Origin: Candidatus Fusicatenibacter intestinigallinarum
GTDB lineage: Bacteria; Bacillota; Clostridia; Lachnospirales; Lachnospiraceae
DNA: 64,000 bases
NCBI GenBank assembly: GCA_019119555.1
Contig: DWWU01000016.1
Span: 43,251 to 107,250 of the forward strand
Direction: 5' to 3'
Made by a program: the position numbers and the translations under genes. The notes under the pieces are model-generated. The model saw only the letters and a list, made by a program, of their open reading frames with translations. It was not told the origin of the DNA and ran no database searches. Shown here one piece after another: positions 24,935 through 32,787 of the stretch. Numbering within the stretch: the first letter of the stretch is position 1; each line of letters begins with the position of its first letter.

Positions 24935-25570
24935 CAAAAAAAGCACCCGTTAGCAACAAGTTATGCGCAAGGGACCAAACATCGCCAGCTGCCTCCGGGT
25001 GCCTGACAGTCTTTTCTGTCTTTGCCGTTTCCGACTCTGTGATATACAAAAACAGCAGACAAAGCTGCCATTCCGGGAAAATCTCTTTTTCTGCGCCGCG
25101 GCTCTCTCACCGCTGTCCGACAGAAATATGTATTCCTGCGGTCCATGCAGAAAACGCACAGACCTTACTGAACGGTAACGCGCCAGAACTCTGTTCTGCA
25201 GATTTCCCTTATTTTTATAGTTTCCAAAGAACTCCCACAGCAGTTTTCGTAAAAGCTCTGCCGTCTGCCCGCGAAAGCAGCAACTCAGCCAGTGGATCCG
25301 TAAAACCAAAGATACAGACCTGGCAAAACCGGCATGCATCGTCAATAATACTGCGGGAAAATACCGAAGAAGCAAAACGGTCACAAAGAATCTGCAGCCG
25401 CTCACCCAACGGAACGCTGCGAAAATTTCTGATAAACAAGACCAGCAGGAATCACAGGCGGGAGAAGATGCACCTTTTCCCGAAACCCGTACTGCTGTAT
25501 TGGTTCTTTCTTTCATTATACCGAAGAAAGCCGAAAAAACAACCCTCAAATTATGAAAAAAGTGTTAAGT
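24935..25570. other. Gap of about 640 bp without a recognisable gene
   Basis: Short open frames occur on both strands but none has a ribosome site, family resemblance or codon use like the neighbours. A minus-strand frame at 25215-25439 beginning with TTG might be a gene remnant; it matches nothing I recognise. A decayed R1 terminus sits at 25156-25179. Confidence 0.5.
25156..25179 (-). repeat. R1 terminal fragment
   Basis: GCACAGACCTTACTGAACGGTAAC matches the distal end of the full element (GCACAGACCTGGCTGAACTGTAAC) with a few changes. The rest of the element is gone. Confidence 0.6.
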
Positions 25571-25572
25571 TC

Positions 25573-25600
25573 TTTACATCCTGGCCCGATGTGCTATACT
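25573..25600 (+). promoter_or_regulatory. Predicted sigma-A promoter of mecA
   Basis: TTTACA at 25573-25578, a 16-bp spacer and TATACT at 25595-25600, about 50 bp before the start codon. Confidence 0.75.
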
Positions 25601-25650
25601 ATAAGGTAGTAGCCTGATATTTTTAACCTTTACGAGAGGATGTGACGGTT

Positions 25651-26409
25651 TTGAAAATTGAAAAGCTCAATGACAATCAGATTCGCTGTACCCTGACCAG
25701 CGCGGATCTGGCAAACCGAAAAATTAAGCTCAGCGAACTGGCTTACGGAACCGAAAAAGCCAGGAACCTGTTTCAGGATATGATGGTGGAAGCCAACGCT
25801 CAGTTCGGCTTTAACTATGACAATGCACCGCTGATGGTGGAAGCGATACCGGTTGCTCCGGACAGCATCGTTCTGATTATCACGAAAGTAGACGATCCCC
25901 AGGAGCTGGATACCCGTTTTTCGAAATTCGCTCCCTCCAGCGACGACGAAAATGCCGAACCGGTTCAGTATTCCGGTGCGGACGATATCATCGATCTTTT
26001 CCAGAAACTGTACGAGGCAAGAGCAAAAGCAGCCGACAGGAAAAAGACGGCTGACACGGAAAAATCTCCGGAAACTCCAACAGAGGAATCTCCGGAAGCT
26101 TCTGCTCCCGTTGATCTTGTCCGTGCTTTCCAGTTTTATACACTGGATGAAGTGATTGCCTCCGCAGGCGCACTGAACCATTATTTTTCAGGAAAAAATT
26201 CCCTGTACAAGGTGGAACCGCAGAATTGTTATCAACTGATCCTTCATCAATCAGGCTGCTCACCGGAGGATTTCAACAAAATCTGCAACATTCTTTCCGA
26301 GTACGGACGGCAGAAAGCATTTTCCGGCATCGGAGAAGCCGCTCTCATGGAACACAGTGAAGTTCTGATCCGCGACACAGCGCTTCAGCAGCTTTCCGGG
26401 CTGGCATAA
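25651..26409 (+). CDS. mecA: Adaptor protein MecA
   Basis: About 252 residues with the MecA arrangement: an N-terminal domain that binds substrates (KIEKLNDNQIRCTLTSADL), a charged low-complexity linker at roughly 110-150 rich in Glu, Pro, Ser and Lys, and a C-terminal ClpC-binding domain (FQFYTLDEVIASAG ... LYKVEPQNCYQLIL). MecA delivers proteins to the ClpC-ClpP protease and in B. subtilis controls competence. I place the start at the TTG of 25651, because it gives the usual Met-Lys-Ile-Glu N-terminus and good spacing from GAGAGG; a GTG at 25642 is too close. Confidence 0.9.
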   Translation: MKIEKLNDNQIRCTLTSADLANRKIKLSELAYGTEKARNLFQDMMVEANAQFGFNYDNAPLMVEAIPVAPDSIVLIITKVDDPQELDTRFSKFAPSSDDENAEPVQYSGADDIIDLFQKLYEARAKAADRKKTADTEKSPETPTEESPEASAPVDLVRAFQFYTLDEVIASAGALNHYFSGKNSLYKVEPQNCYQLILHQSGCSPEDFNKICNILSEYGRQKAFSGIGEAALMEHSEVLIRDTALQQLSGLA

Positions 26410-26429
26410 CATTTCCTGCAAGCGGAGCG

Positions 26430-26470
26430 TTTTCATATAACAGGATACGCAGTTTCCTGTTATATGAAAA
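26430..26470. repeat. R2-like inverted repeat after mecA
   Basis: TTTTCATATAACAGGA pairs with TCCTGTTATATGAAAA. The AT-rich half of the R2 repeat is recognisable here without the GCGACAAATTTC part. Confidence 0.65.
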
Positions 26471-26520
26471 AAGCGCCGCGTCTGCTCACCCCAATGGGGT
26501 GACGGACGCGGCGCTTTTTT
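26469..26520 (+). terminator. Strong terminator of mecA
   Basis: AAAGCGCCGCGTC pairs with GACGCGGCGCTTT, with an inner CACCCC/GGGGTG stem, followed by a T run. With its A tract on the left it can also work for the ferredoxin gene on the other strand. Confidence 0.9.
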
Positions 26521-26587
26521 CGCTCACGTATGTAGCCGGCAGACAGCCGTTCAGAAAAGCCTGAGCCCTCATGCCAGCGGAAACGGA

Positions 26588-26758
26588 TTACTCCTCTACG
26601 ATCGCCTCTGTCGGACAGACACTTGCGCATGTTCCGCACTCTACACAGGTATCAGCGTCGATCACATACTTGCTGTCTCCCTCAGAAATTGCCTCTACCG
26701 GGCACTCTCCTGCGCATGTTCCGCAGCTTACACACTCGTCGGTAATTACATATGCCAT
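26588..26758 (-). CDS. 2[4Fe-4S] ferredoxin
   Basis: A 56-residue clostridial-type ferredoxin. Two clusters are bound by CVSCGTCAGECP and CVECGTCASVCP, each a Cys-x2-Cys-x2-Cys-x3-Cys-Pro set, repeated with the internal symmetry typical of the family. It is a low-potential cytoplasmic electron carrier for enzymes such as pyruvate:ferredoxin oxidoreductase and hydrogenase. The ATG at 26758 has AAAGGAGG upstream; a longer frame from 26818 adds a basic leader with no support. It is divergent from the DUF1858 gene. Confidence 0.96.
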   Translation of the reverse strand: MAYVITDECVSCGTCAGECPVEAISEGDSKYVIDADTCVECGTCASVCPTEAIVEE

Positions 26759-26920
26759 GTTCTTTTCCTCCTTTTGTTTTTTCGTCTTGCGACGTACGTT
26801 TTTGACCTTTGCCGCCATCCGTTCCGTTGGAAACGAGGACGCTTATCAGGTACTAACCACATTTTAAACGATTGCATACGGAAATACAAGTACTATTTTT
26901 CATACAATCCTGCCGGGGGC

Positions 26921-26950
26921 TTGCATTCCGTCCCTCCGTGGTATTATAAT
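26921..26950 (+). promoter_or_regulatory. Predicted promoter of the DUF1858 gene
   Basis: TTGCAT at 26921-26926, an 18-bp spacer and a perfect TATAAT at 26945-26950. Confidence 0.75.
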
Positions 26951-26994
26951 AGACTCTGTCACAGAAACAGAAATGATCAAGGAGGAATCAATAT

Positions 26995-27195
26995 ATGAAA
27001 ATTTCCAAAGATATGACGATCGGCGAACTGATCCGACTGGATCAGAACATTATTGCAATTCTGATGCGCGCGGGTATGCACTGCATCGGATGCCCGTCCG
27101 CTCAGGGGGAATCTCTGGCTGAAGCAGCTATGGTACACGGAATCGATGCGGACGTTCTGGAAGCGCAGATCAACGACTATCTGTCCAGCAAATAA
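26995..27195 (+). CDS. DUF1858 (hybrid-cluster-associated redox disulfide) protein
   Basis: 66 residues matching DUF1858, a small helical domain often found beside or fused to hybrid cluster protein in anaerobes. The redox motif Cys-x2-Cys is seen in [18 protein letters not shown], preceded by the family's [22 protein letters not shown]. Its function is not established; a thiol-redox or iron-sulfur role is assumed. AAGGAGG precedes the ATG. The divergent ferredoxin neighbour suits a redox role. Confidence 0.88.
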   Translation: MKISKDMTIGELIRLDQNIIAILMRAGMHCIGCPSAQGESLAEAAMVHGIDADVLEAQINDYLSSK

Positions 27196-27216
27196 ACAGC
27201 ATACAGAAAAACCTGC

Positions 27217-27337
27217 GTGACAGTTCAGCCAGGTCTGTGCATCCACTGCACAGACCGTATAAAAGCATATTTCCTGTGAGCATCCGTCCCATCACAAAGC
27301 GATTTTCAACGGCTGGATGCGGATGAAACGGCTGAAG
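27217..27337 (+). repeat. R1 element, diverged near-full copy
   Basis: Begins GTGACAGTTCAGCCAGG and contains the GGTCTGTGCA/TGCACAGACC hairpin, then the CATCCG region with AAGCGATTTTCAACGGC. The terminal 28-bp palindrome is scrambled. Located 20 bp after the DUF1858 stop. Confidence 0.75.
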
Positions 27338-27341
27338 AAAT

Positions 27342-27373
27342 GGGCAGTCATTCCGTCAGCGGAACGGCTGCCC
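27342..27373. terminator. Hairpin between convergent DUF1858 and MerR genes
   Basis: GGGCAG-x3-TTCCG pairs with CGGAA-x3-CTGCCC. T-rich sequence follows on the plus strand, so it could stop the DUF1858 transcript. Confidence 0.55.
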
Positions 27374-27378
27374 ATAAT

Positions 27379-28044
27379 TTATTTTCTTTTTTTCCTTTTC
27401 TTTTTCGGAAGCTGTTCCGCAGTGACAGCCGCTTCTTTTCTCGACCTCTGATGTTTCCGTATTGCTTCATCCACTCTCTTATAACGTTCTTCCTGTCTTT
27501 TTTTCAGCATCATCTGACGCATCAGCCGCTCCAGAATCTGATAAAACTGTTCCTGCCGTTCCTCCCTGCTTTTTTCCTCTTTCGCAGGCGTTTTTTCCTT
27601 TTCCTTCCTGTCTCCTGCTTTTTTCTGTTCGTTCTGCTTTTCCTTCCGCTCCGGCGTCTCTTTGAACTCTCCCACAGGACTTCCGACCTCACGTACCTCG
27701 ACGGTTTTTGCCTCCTGCAGCTCCTGACAGTCTGCAGGCAGCTTTGACCGGGCAGGAAGCACCTCAACCTCCAGAACATCCCGGAAATCCTTTTCCTGCG
27801 CCGCCTGTTCCGCAGCCTGACGCAGCTTCGGCAGAAGCTCCCGAATCGCTTTCAGATGAAGGCCCTTCTTTTTCAGTTCCTTAATGCTGAGAAAAATCTG
27901 TATGTCCTCTGCGGTATAAAACCGATGTCCCATCGCATTTCTTCCAATCGTAATTCCCAACTCTTCTTCCCAGTAACGGAGTACATGCGCCTTTTCTCCC
28001 GTCAGCTGCTCTGCTTCCGATATCTGATAGATTTTATGTTCCAT
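27379..28044 (-). CDS. MerR-family DNA-binding protein with charged tail
   Basis: 221 residues. Residues 1-75 form a MerR winged helix (YQISEAEQLTGEKAHVLRYWEEELG, then GHRFYTAEDIQIFLSIKELKKKG). The remaining two-thirds is highly charged, Glu-, Lys- and Arg-rich coil ending in KKKRKKRK. No metal- or ligand-binding C-terminal domain of the classic MerR type is present. Similar proteins are common in Lachnospiraceae but without known targets. The basic tail might bind DNA or RNA non-specifically; that is an inference. Confidence 0.85.
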   Translation of the reverse strand: MEHKIYQISEAEQLTGEKAHVLRYWEEELGITIGRNAMGHRFYTAEDIQIFLSIKELKKKGLHLKAIRELLPKLRQAAEQAAQEKDFRDVLEVEVLPARSKLPADCQELQEAKTVEVREVGSPVGEFKETPERKEKQNEQKKAGDRKEKEKTPAKEEKSREERQEQFYQILERLMRQMMLKKRQEERYKRVDEAIRKHQRSRKEAAVTAEQLPKKKRKKRK

Positions 28045-28174
28045 CCCTTAACCCCTTTCGCACTCGCTGTCCTACGCTTTCTGAAACAGCTGCCTCTCGA
28101 TTTCACGGTTCTCAGCCGGAGCCAGATCCTCCGAGGGAAGGATGCCTTCCGGGAGAGAAACCATTCTGTCTTTT

Positions 28175-28203
28175 ATTATAGAATCCCCATCCCCGTCCCG
28201 CAA
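28175..28203 (-). promoter_or_regulatory. Predicted promoter of the MerR-family gene
   Basis: On the minus strand TTGCGG (28198-28203), a 17-bp spacer and perfect TATAAT (28175-28180). Confidence 0.75.
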
Positions 28204-28270
28204 GAAAATCCGTTCGCCAATTTCCCTTCCAGACTGACAAAAAGGACAAAAAAACCCATGTATTCTCTGC

Positions 28271-28299
28271 TTGCCGTCTTTCTTTTTATCCCCTATAAT
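28271..28299 (+). promoter_or_regulatory. Predicted promoter of the GH20 gene
   Basis: TTGCCG at 28271-28276, a 17-bp spacer and perfect TATAAT at 28294-28299. The leader to the start codon would be about 165 nt. Nothing else is seen in the 427-bp gap between the MerR and GH20 genes except the MerR promoter. Confidence 0.7.
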
Positions 28300-28471
28300 G
28301 ATATTAACTTCAACCGTTCAGCCGAAGGAAGCGCCACAGGCATCTGTCCTTCCGGTTCATGGTGCAGCGGACCAATCTCCGCCTCAGGTCTTCGTCCTGT
28401 GCAGGCGCCTGAATCACTGGCTGGCCAATAAGAAAACAGATACCGAAAGGCAATGAAAGGAGGATTTTTTC

Positions 28472-30364
28472 ATGAAATTTCAACTGACCGGGGAGGAAGC
28501 GGCTCTGAAACAGGGACTGCAGCTCCTGCTGGAAGCAAAAGGCCATCAGCTGGCCGAAGGGGGAATCTCCATTGTCCCCGCGCCTCATCCGGAAAAGACG
28601 CTTACCGTCTCCAGAACCGGCGACCGTGTGGAAATCGGATACTGTCAGACCGTGCATTTTTTCCGGGGAATGAGCCTTGTGCTCCAGCATCCGGAGGACA
28701 GCACCTATTCCTGCCGGGAAACCGTCTGGCTGGATGAAAACGGACTGATGCTGGACTGTTCCAGAAATGCCGTCTATCGTTTGGATTTTGTCCGGGAATA
28801 TCTGCAGATGATGGCGTTTGCCGGAATGAACACGCTGTACCTTTATCTGGAGGATACCTATGAGATTCCGGAATACCCGTATTTCGGACAGATGCGGGGC
28901 CGCTACAGCCAGCAGGATCTGAGGGAGATCGACGCCTTCGCCAAAATTTTCGGAATCGAAGTGGTTCCCTGCATCCAGACCCTGGCTCATATGCGCACCT
29001 TTCTGCGCTGGCCGGATTCCGATCCCCTCCGCGATACAGACAATATCCTGATGGCGGAGGATCCGGAAACCTACCGTCTGATCCGGGCCATGCTCCGTTC
29101 CCTGCGCCAGTGTCTTTCCACTCACAGAATTCATCTGGGCATGGATGAGGCGGAAGGGCTCGGCACAGGCCGCTACCTGCTGAAAAACGGCTATCAGGAT
29201 CCGATTCAGATCCTTCAGCGGCATCTGGTCCACGTCATGGACTACTGTAAGGAGTTTGACTTCCGGCCGATGATCTGGAGTGATATGTACTTCAAGCTTG
29301 CGGGAAAAAGTGAAAGCTATTATGATCTTCCGGAGGATTACCAGTGGAAGGAGGAAGAAAAAGCGCCGGAGGAACTGACCCTGGTATACTGGGACTACTA
29401 CAGCCACGACGAATCCATATACCGAAAAATGGTGCGCCTGCACCAGGGACTTGCCTCTCATCTTGTGTTTGCCGGAGGCGGATGGATCTGGAACGGCCTT
29501 TCTCCCAACTACAGCCGCGCTACAGACACCACCCGGAAAGCAATGCATGTGCTCCACGAAAAAGGTCTCCGACAGGCATTCTGTACCCTGTGGGGCGACA
29601 ACGGAAGCGAGACGCCGCAGACGGCAGGGCTTTATTCCGCAATTCTGTTCTCCGAGTTCGGTTTTCATGAGGAAGTGGACGATGCTCTCTTAAACAGCCG
29701 TCTGTTGTTTCACACAGGCGTCTCCCTTGCGGACTGGATGCTTCTGGATCGTCTGGATGCCGTCCCCGGGACTGCTCCGGATAACCGAAGAGCCGCAAAT
29801 CCTTCCAAAATGCTGTTCTATCAGGATCCTCTTCTCGGGCTGTTTGACGCTCAGACGCATCATCTGGATCTGGAACAGTGGTACCGCCGTCTCACCGAAG
29901 ACCTGGAACAGGCGCTCCCCCGGATTCCGGACAGATTCCGGTCTCTGTTCCTGTACTATTACCAGCTTGCTTCCCTGCTGTCCCGGAAGGCCACGCTTGG
30001 ACAGAAACTGACCGGCGCCTATCTTGCGGGAAACCGGAACGCCCTTTCGCTCCTGTCGGAGGAAGTTCTGCCTTCCTGTATCGAGGATTCCCGGGCAGTT
30101 CTTGCGCTTCGGGAAAAGCTGTGGATGGATCTTGTACGTCCTCAGGGCTTCGAGGTCGTAAACATCCGGATGAGCGGCGTCACCGCAAGGCTGGAAGCCG
30201 CGAAGCGCCGCGTGGACGCCTGGCTGTCAGGTGAGATCCGTTCCATTCCGGAACTGGAGGATCCCCGCCTGCCTTACGATCCCTCGCTCACCGGTGACGA
30301 CGCCCTGACCACCCACAATCTCTGGGAAACCCTGGTGACCGCCTCAAACATGTGCGGCGTCTGA
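28472..30364 (+). CDS. Glycoside hydrolase family 20 beta-N-acetylhexosaminidase
   Basis: 630 residues without a signal peptide, so probably cytoplasmic. The barrel begins near residue 85 (LMLDCSRNAVYRLDFVREYLQMMAFAGMN). The catalytic Asp-Glu pair appears as HLGMDEAEGLG near residue 225, and later aromatic residues such as YWDYYSHDES and GGGWIWNGLSPNY line the sugar site. The C-terminal 200 residues are helical. It resembles the GH20C-type exo-hexosaminidases of streptococci and clostridia, which remove terminal GlcNAc or GalNAc from imported oligosaccharides. A remnant of an acyltransferase gene lies downstream on the other strand. Confidence 0.92.
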   Translation: MKFQLTGEEAALKQGLQLLLEAKGHQLAEGGISIVPAPHPEKTLTVSRTGDRVEIGYCQTVHFFRGMSLVLQHPEDSTYSCRETVWLDENGLMLDCSRNAVYRLDFVREYLQMMAFAGMNTLYLYLEDTYEIPEYPYFGQMRGRYSQQDLREIDAFAKIFGIEVVPCIQTLAHMRTFLRWPDSDPLRDTDNILMAEDPETYRLIRAMLRSLRQCLSTHRIHLGMDEAEGLGTGRYLLKNGYQDPIQILQRHLVHVMDYCKEFDFRPMIWSDMYFKLAGKSESYYDLPEDYQWKEEEKAPEELTLVYWDYYSHDESIYRKMVRLHQGLASHLVFAGGGWIWNGLSPNYSRATDTTRKAMHVLHEKGLRQAFCTLWGDNGSETPQTAGLYSAILFSEFGFHEEVDDALLNSRLLFHTGVSLADWMLLDRLDAVPGTAPDNRRAANPSKMLFYQDPLLGLFDAQTHHLDLEQWYRRLTEDLEQALPRIPDRFRSLFLYYYQLASLLSRKATLGQKLTGAYLAGNRNALSLLSEEVLPSCIEDSRAVLALREKLWMDLVRPQGFEVVNIRMSGVTARLEAAKRRVDAWLSGEIRSIPELEDPRLPYDPSLTGDDALTTHNLWETLVTASNMCGV

Positions 30365-30420
30365 GTGCTATGAAGCATTTTTAATAACAGGGAACGCAAG
30401 TTTCCCTATCAAGTTAAAAA

Positions 30421-30469
30421 ACATCCTCTGAAACCGTCACACAACGGTCTCAGAGGATGTTCTGTTTTT
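30421..30469 (+). terminator. Terminator of the GH20 gene
   Basis: ACATCCTCTGA-x-ACCGT pairs with ACGGT-x2-CAGAGGATGT, then TGTTTTT. A weak R2-like inverted repeat (AATAACAGGGAA/TTTCCCTATCAAG) lies just before it at 30380-30413. Confidence 0.85.
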
Positions 30470-30925
30470 CCGTTTCAGAACCCCGAAGGCGCTTCCGATT
30501 TTTCCGCCGGCCTCCAGCCAGTATTTTGCACGTCTCTGCGAGACGTGGTCTGCGGAACTTCCGAGAGATCCGCATCTCTGTTCCGGAACAGCCACTGCAT
30601 ATACTCTCTGCTCTCCGGATCTACGCTGCGGATCTCATACTCCTGCTGAAATTTCAGTATCTTTGAATTTTCATCCAGAAGATCCCTCAGATACGGAGAC
30701 AGCAGCCAGGAATCGCAGATATAGCTGCAGTCCGCATACTCCGGAAAATATCTTTCAAAAAACGATTCTGAACAGTTTTAGCCCCGTCTGACGGCAGGTC
30801 CACCATTCCCGGTCGAACCCGAAGCTTCCGAAACTTTCCTGATATTCCCTGACAAAACGGGAGAAGACTCCCATCGTATCAAAATAAATATCCTCCGGAT
30901 TTCCTCCCGAAATCTCCGGTTCCAT
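30470..30925 (-). pseudogene. Remnant of a GNAT_C-type acyltransferase
   Basis: Three frame segments on the minus strand can be joined into a recognisable protein. The first (from about 30925) reads DTMGVFSRFVREYQESFGSF and then GFDREWWTCRQTGLKLFRI. After a missing block and frame change comes RYFPEYADCSYICDSWLL and SPYLRDLLDENSKILKFQQE. A second frameshift near 30540 leads to KYWLEAGGKIGSAFGVL. This order matches acyltransferases with a GNAT_C domain found in gut Clostridia. The N-terminus and about 45-50 central residues are absent, so no product is expected. An R1 fragment lies at the 5' break. Confidence 0.72.
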
Positions 30926-30945
30926 GGTTCACTGTACCCTGTTCC

Positions 30946-30990
30946 GTAATAGTTCAGCCAGCTGAACGGTTGCCGCATCCGGCCACTGTA
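30946..30990 (-). repeat. R1 element, truncated copy
   Basis: Starts GTAATAGTTCAGCCAGCTGAACGGTTGC and continues with GCATCCGGCC before ending. It lies between the acyltransferase remnant and the dnaB stop codon at 30998. Confidence 0.8.
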
Positions 30991-30997
30991 TCTTTTC

Positions 30998-32329
30998 TCA
31001 ACGCTGAATATTGGCAAATTTTGTGTAATCCGGCAGCCATACCAGATTGACCGTACCAATGGGGCCGTTACGCTGTTTTGCAATAATGATCTCGGCAATT
31101 CCCTTGTCCTCGGAGTCTTTGTTGTAATAGTCGTCACGGTAGATAAACATTACCACATCGGCATCCTGTTCGATCGCTCCTGACTCACGCAGGTCGGACA
31201 GCATCGGCCGGTGATCCGTCCTCTGCTCCACCGCACGGGACAACTGGGACAGCGCCACCACCGGAACATTCAGCTCACGGGCCAGCGCTTTCAGTGCCCG
31301 GGAAATATCCGAAATCTCCTGCTGCCTGGAATCCGTTCTCCGCCCGCTTCCTGTCATCAGCTGCAGATAGTCGATGATCACAATATCCAGGCCATGCTCC
31401 AACTTATACTTTCTGCACTTGGAACGCAGCTCTCCGATGGAGATACCGGGAGTATCGTCGATAATCAGCTTCGACTCTCCGATCATTCCCGCGCTCTCAA
31501 TCAGCTTGCTCCAGTCTTCGTCCTTCAGATTTCCGGTACGCAGATTCTGGGAATCCACCTTCGATTCCATGGAGAACAACCGGTTCATCAGCTGCTCCCG
31601 CGACATCTCAAGGCTGAAGATTGCAACCGCCTTATCCTTTTTAAAGGCCATATACTGGGCGATATTCAGGACAAAGGCCGTCTTTCCCATGGACGGACGG
31701 GCCGCGATCAGAATAAAATCCGACGGCTGAAGACCGGAAGTCTTATAATCCAGATCGGTAAATCCTGTCGGCAGCCCGGTCACGCTTCCTTTGGTCTTTG
31801 ACGCCCGCTCGATGTTCTCCAGCGTATTCATGACTACCTGGCGGATCGGCACATAATCCCCGGAATTCCTCTGCTGCAGCAGCTGAAACATCCGTTTCTC
31901 CGTCTCCTCCAGGATCACCTCCACAGGTTCTTTATTCAGATAACATTCGTTCTCTATCTCCTCGCTCAGCCTGATCAGACGACGCAGCACCGCTTTTTCG
32001 CTGACAATAGTCGCGTAATGGCGAACGTTGGCCGAGGTGGGAACCGCATTGAGCAGATCGCGGACAAATTCCATGGATGTGATCTCCGGCGGCAGATCCT
32101 TCTCTTTCAGGCGGTTCTGCAGCGTCACCAGATCCACCGGTTTTCCTTCGTTGAAAAGTTCCACCATTGCGTCGAAAATGACTCCATACTGATGCTGGTA
32201 GAAGTCATCGCTGGTCAGCATCTCGGATGCCGCCATGATCGCCTCTCTTCCCATCAGCATGGAGCCAATCACAGACTGTTCCGCCTCAATACTATGCGGT
32301 AAAATCCGCTTAATGAGTGCCTCTTCCAT
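30998..32329 (-). CDS. dnaB: Replicative DNA helicase DnaB
   Basis: 443 residues with the standard two-part DnaB layout. An N-terminal helical domain (about 1-110; PHSIEAEQSVIGSML) is followed by a RecA-like motor. Walker A is ARPSMGKTAF near residue 210, Walker B is IVIIDYLQLM, and QLSRAVEQR is the sensor loop. The hexamer unwinds DNA at the replication fork. It follows rplI by 7 bp, matching the conserved Firmicute gdpP-rplI-dnaB operon. Confidence 0.97.
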   Translation of the reverse strand: MEEALIKRILPHSIEAEQSVIGSMLMGREAIMAASEMLTSDDFYQHQYGVIFDAMVELFNEGKPVDLVTLQNRLKEKDLPPEITSMEFVRDLLNAVPTSANVRHYATIVSEKAVLRRLIRLSEEIENECYLNKEPVEVILEETEKRMFQLLQQRNSGDYVPIRQVVMNTLENIERASKTKGSVTGLPTGFTDLDYKTSGLQPSDFILIAARPSMGKTAFVLNIAQYMAFKKDKAVAIFSLEMSREQLMNRLFSMESKVDSQNLRTGNLKDEDWSKLIESAGMIGESKLIIDDTPGISIGELRSKCRKYKLEHGLDIVIIDYLQLMTGSGRRTDSRQQEISDISRALKALARELNVPVVALSQLSRAVEQRTDHRPMLSDLRESGAIEQDADVVMFIYRDDYYNKDSEDKGIAEIIIAKQRNGPIGTVNLVWLPDYTKFANIQR

Positions 32330-32336
32330 CTGTATC

Positions 32337-32783
32337 TTACGCTTCCTTTACGATCACTTTCAGTTTCGCAGTTACTTTCGGGTGCAGTTTGATCGCAACC
32401 TCCGTTGTTCCCAGAACCTTGATCGGTGCGGAGAGCTGCATCTTTTTCTTTTCAATCTCATAGCCCAGCTGTTCCTTTGCCGCTTCCGCGATCTCTTTTG
32501 TGGAAATGCTTCCGAATACCCTTCCGCCTTCCCCGACCTTGATCGACACGGTCACAGACTTATCTTCCAGCTCCCTGGCAAAAGCTTTCGCCTCCTCCAG
32601 CTTCTCCGCCGCAACCTTATCCTCGTGGGCTTTCTGAAGCTTCAGCTCATTGAGGTTCTTTGCCGTCGCCTCCACGCCGAGTTTTTTCGGCAGCAGCATA
32701 TTGCGGGCATATCCGTCGCTGACATTGACAGTGTCCCCTTTTTTTCCCAGTGATTTTACATCCTCCAGTAAGATAACTTTCAT
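32337..32783 (-). CDS. rplI: 50S ribosomal protein L9
   Basis: 148 residues, the normal length. The N-terminal rRNA-binding domain begins [34 protein letters not shown], and a long connecting helix (about 40-75) joins it to the C-terminal domain, including [15 protein letters not shown]. It starts 4 bp after the gdpP stop, so expression is coupled. Confidence 0.98.
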   Translation of the reverse strand: MKVILLEDVKSLGKKGDTVNVSDGYARNMLLPKKLGVEATAKNLNELKLQKAHEDKVAAEKLEEAKAFARELEDKSVTVSIKVGEGGRVFGSISTKEIAEAAKEQLGYEIEKKKMQLSAPIKVLGTTEVAIKLHPKVTAKLKVIVKEA

Positions 32784-32787
32784 TTAA

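Noticed and set aside
24950..25549. 199-codon minus-strand frame in the mecA upstream gap
   Set aside because: Rich in Cys, Arg and Ser with irregular composition, no Shine-Dalgarno site and no domain; probably chance.
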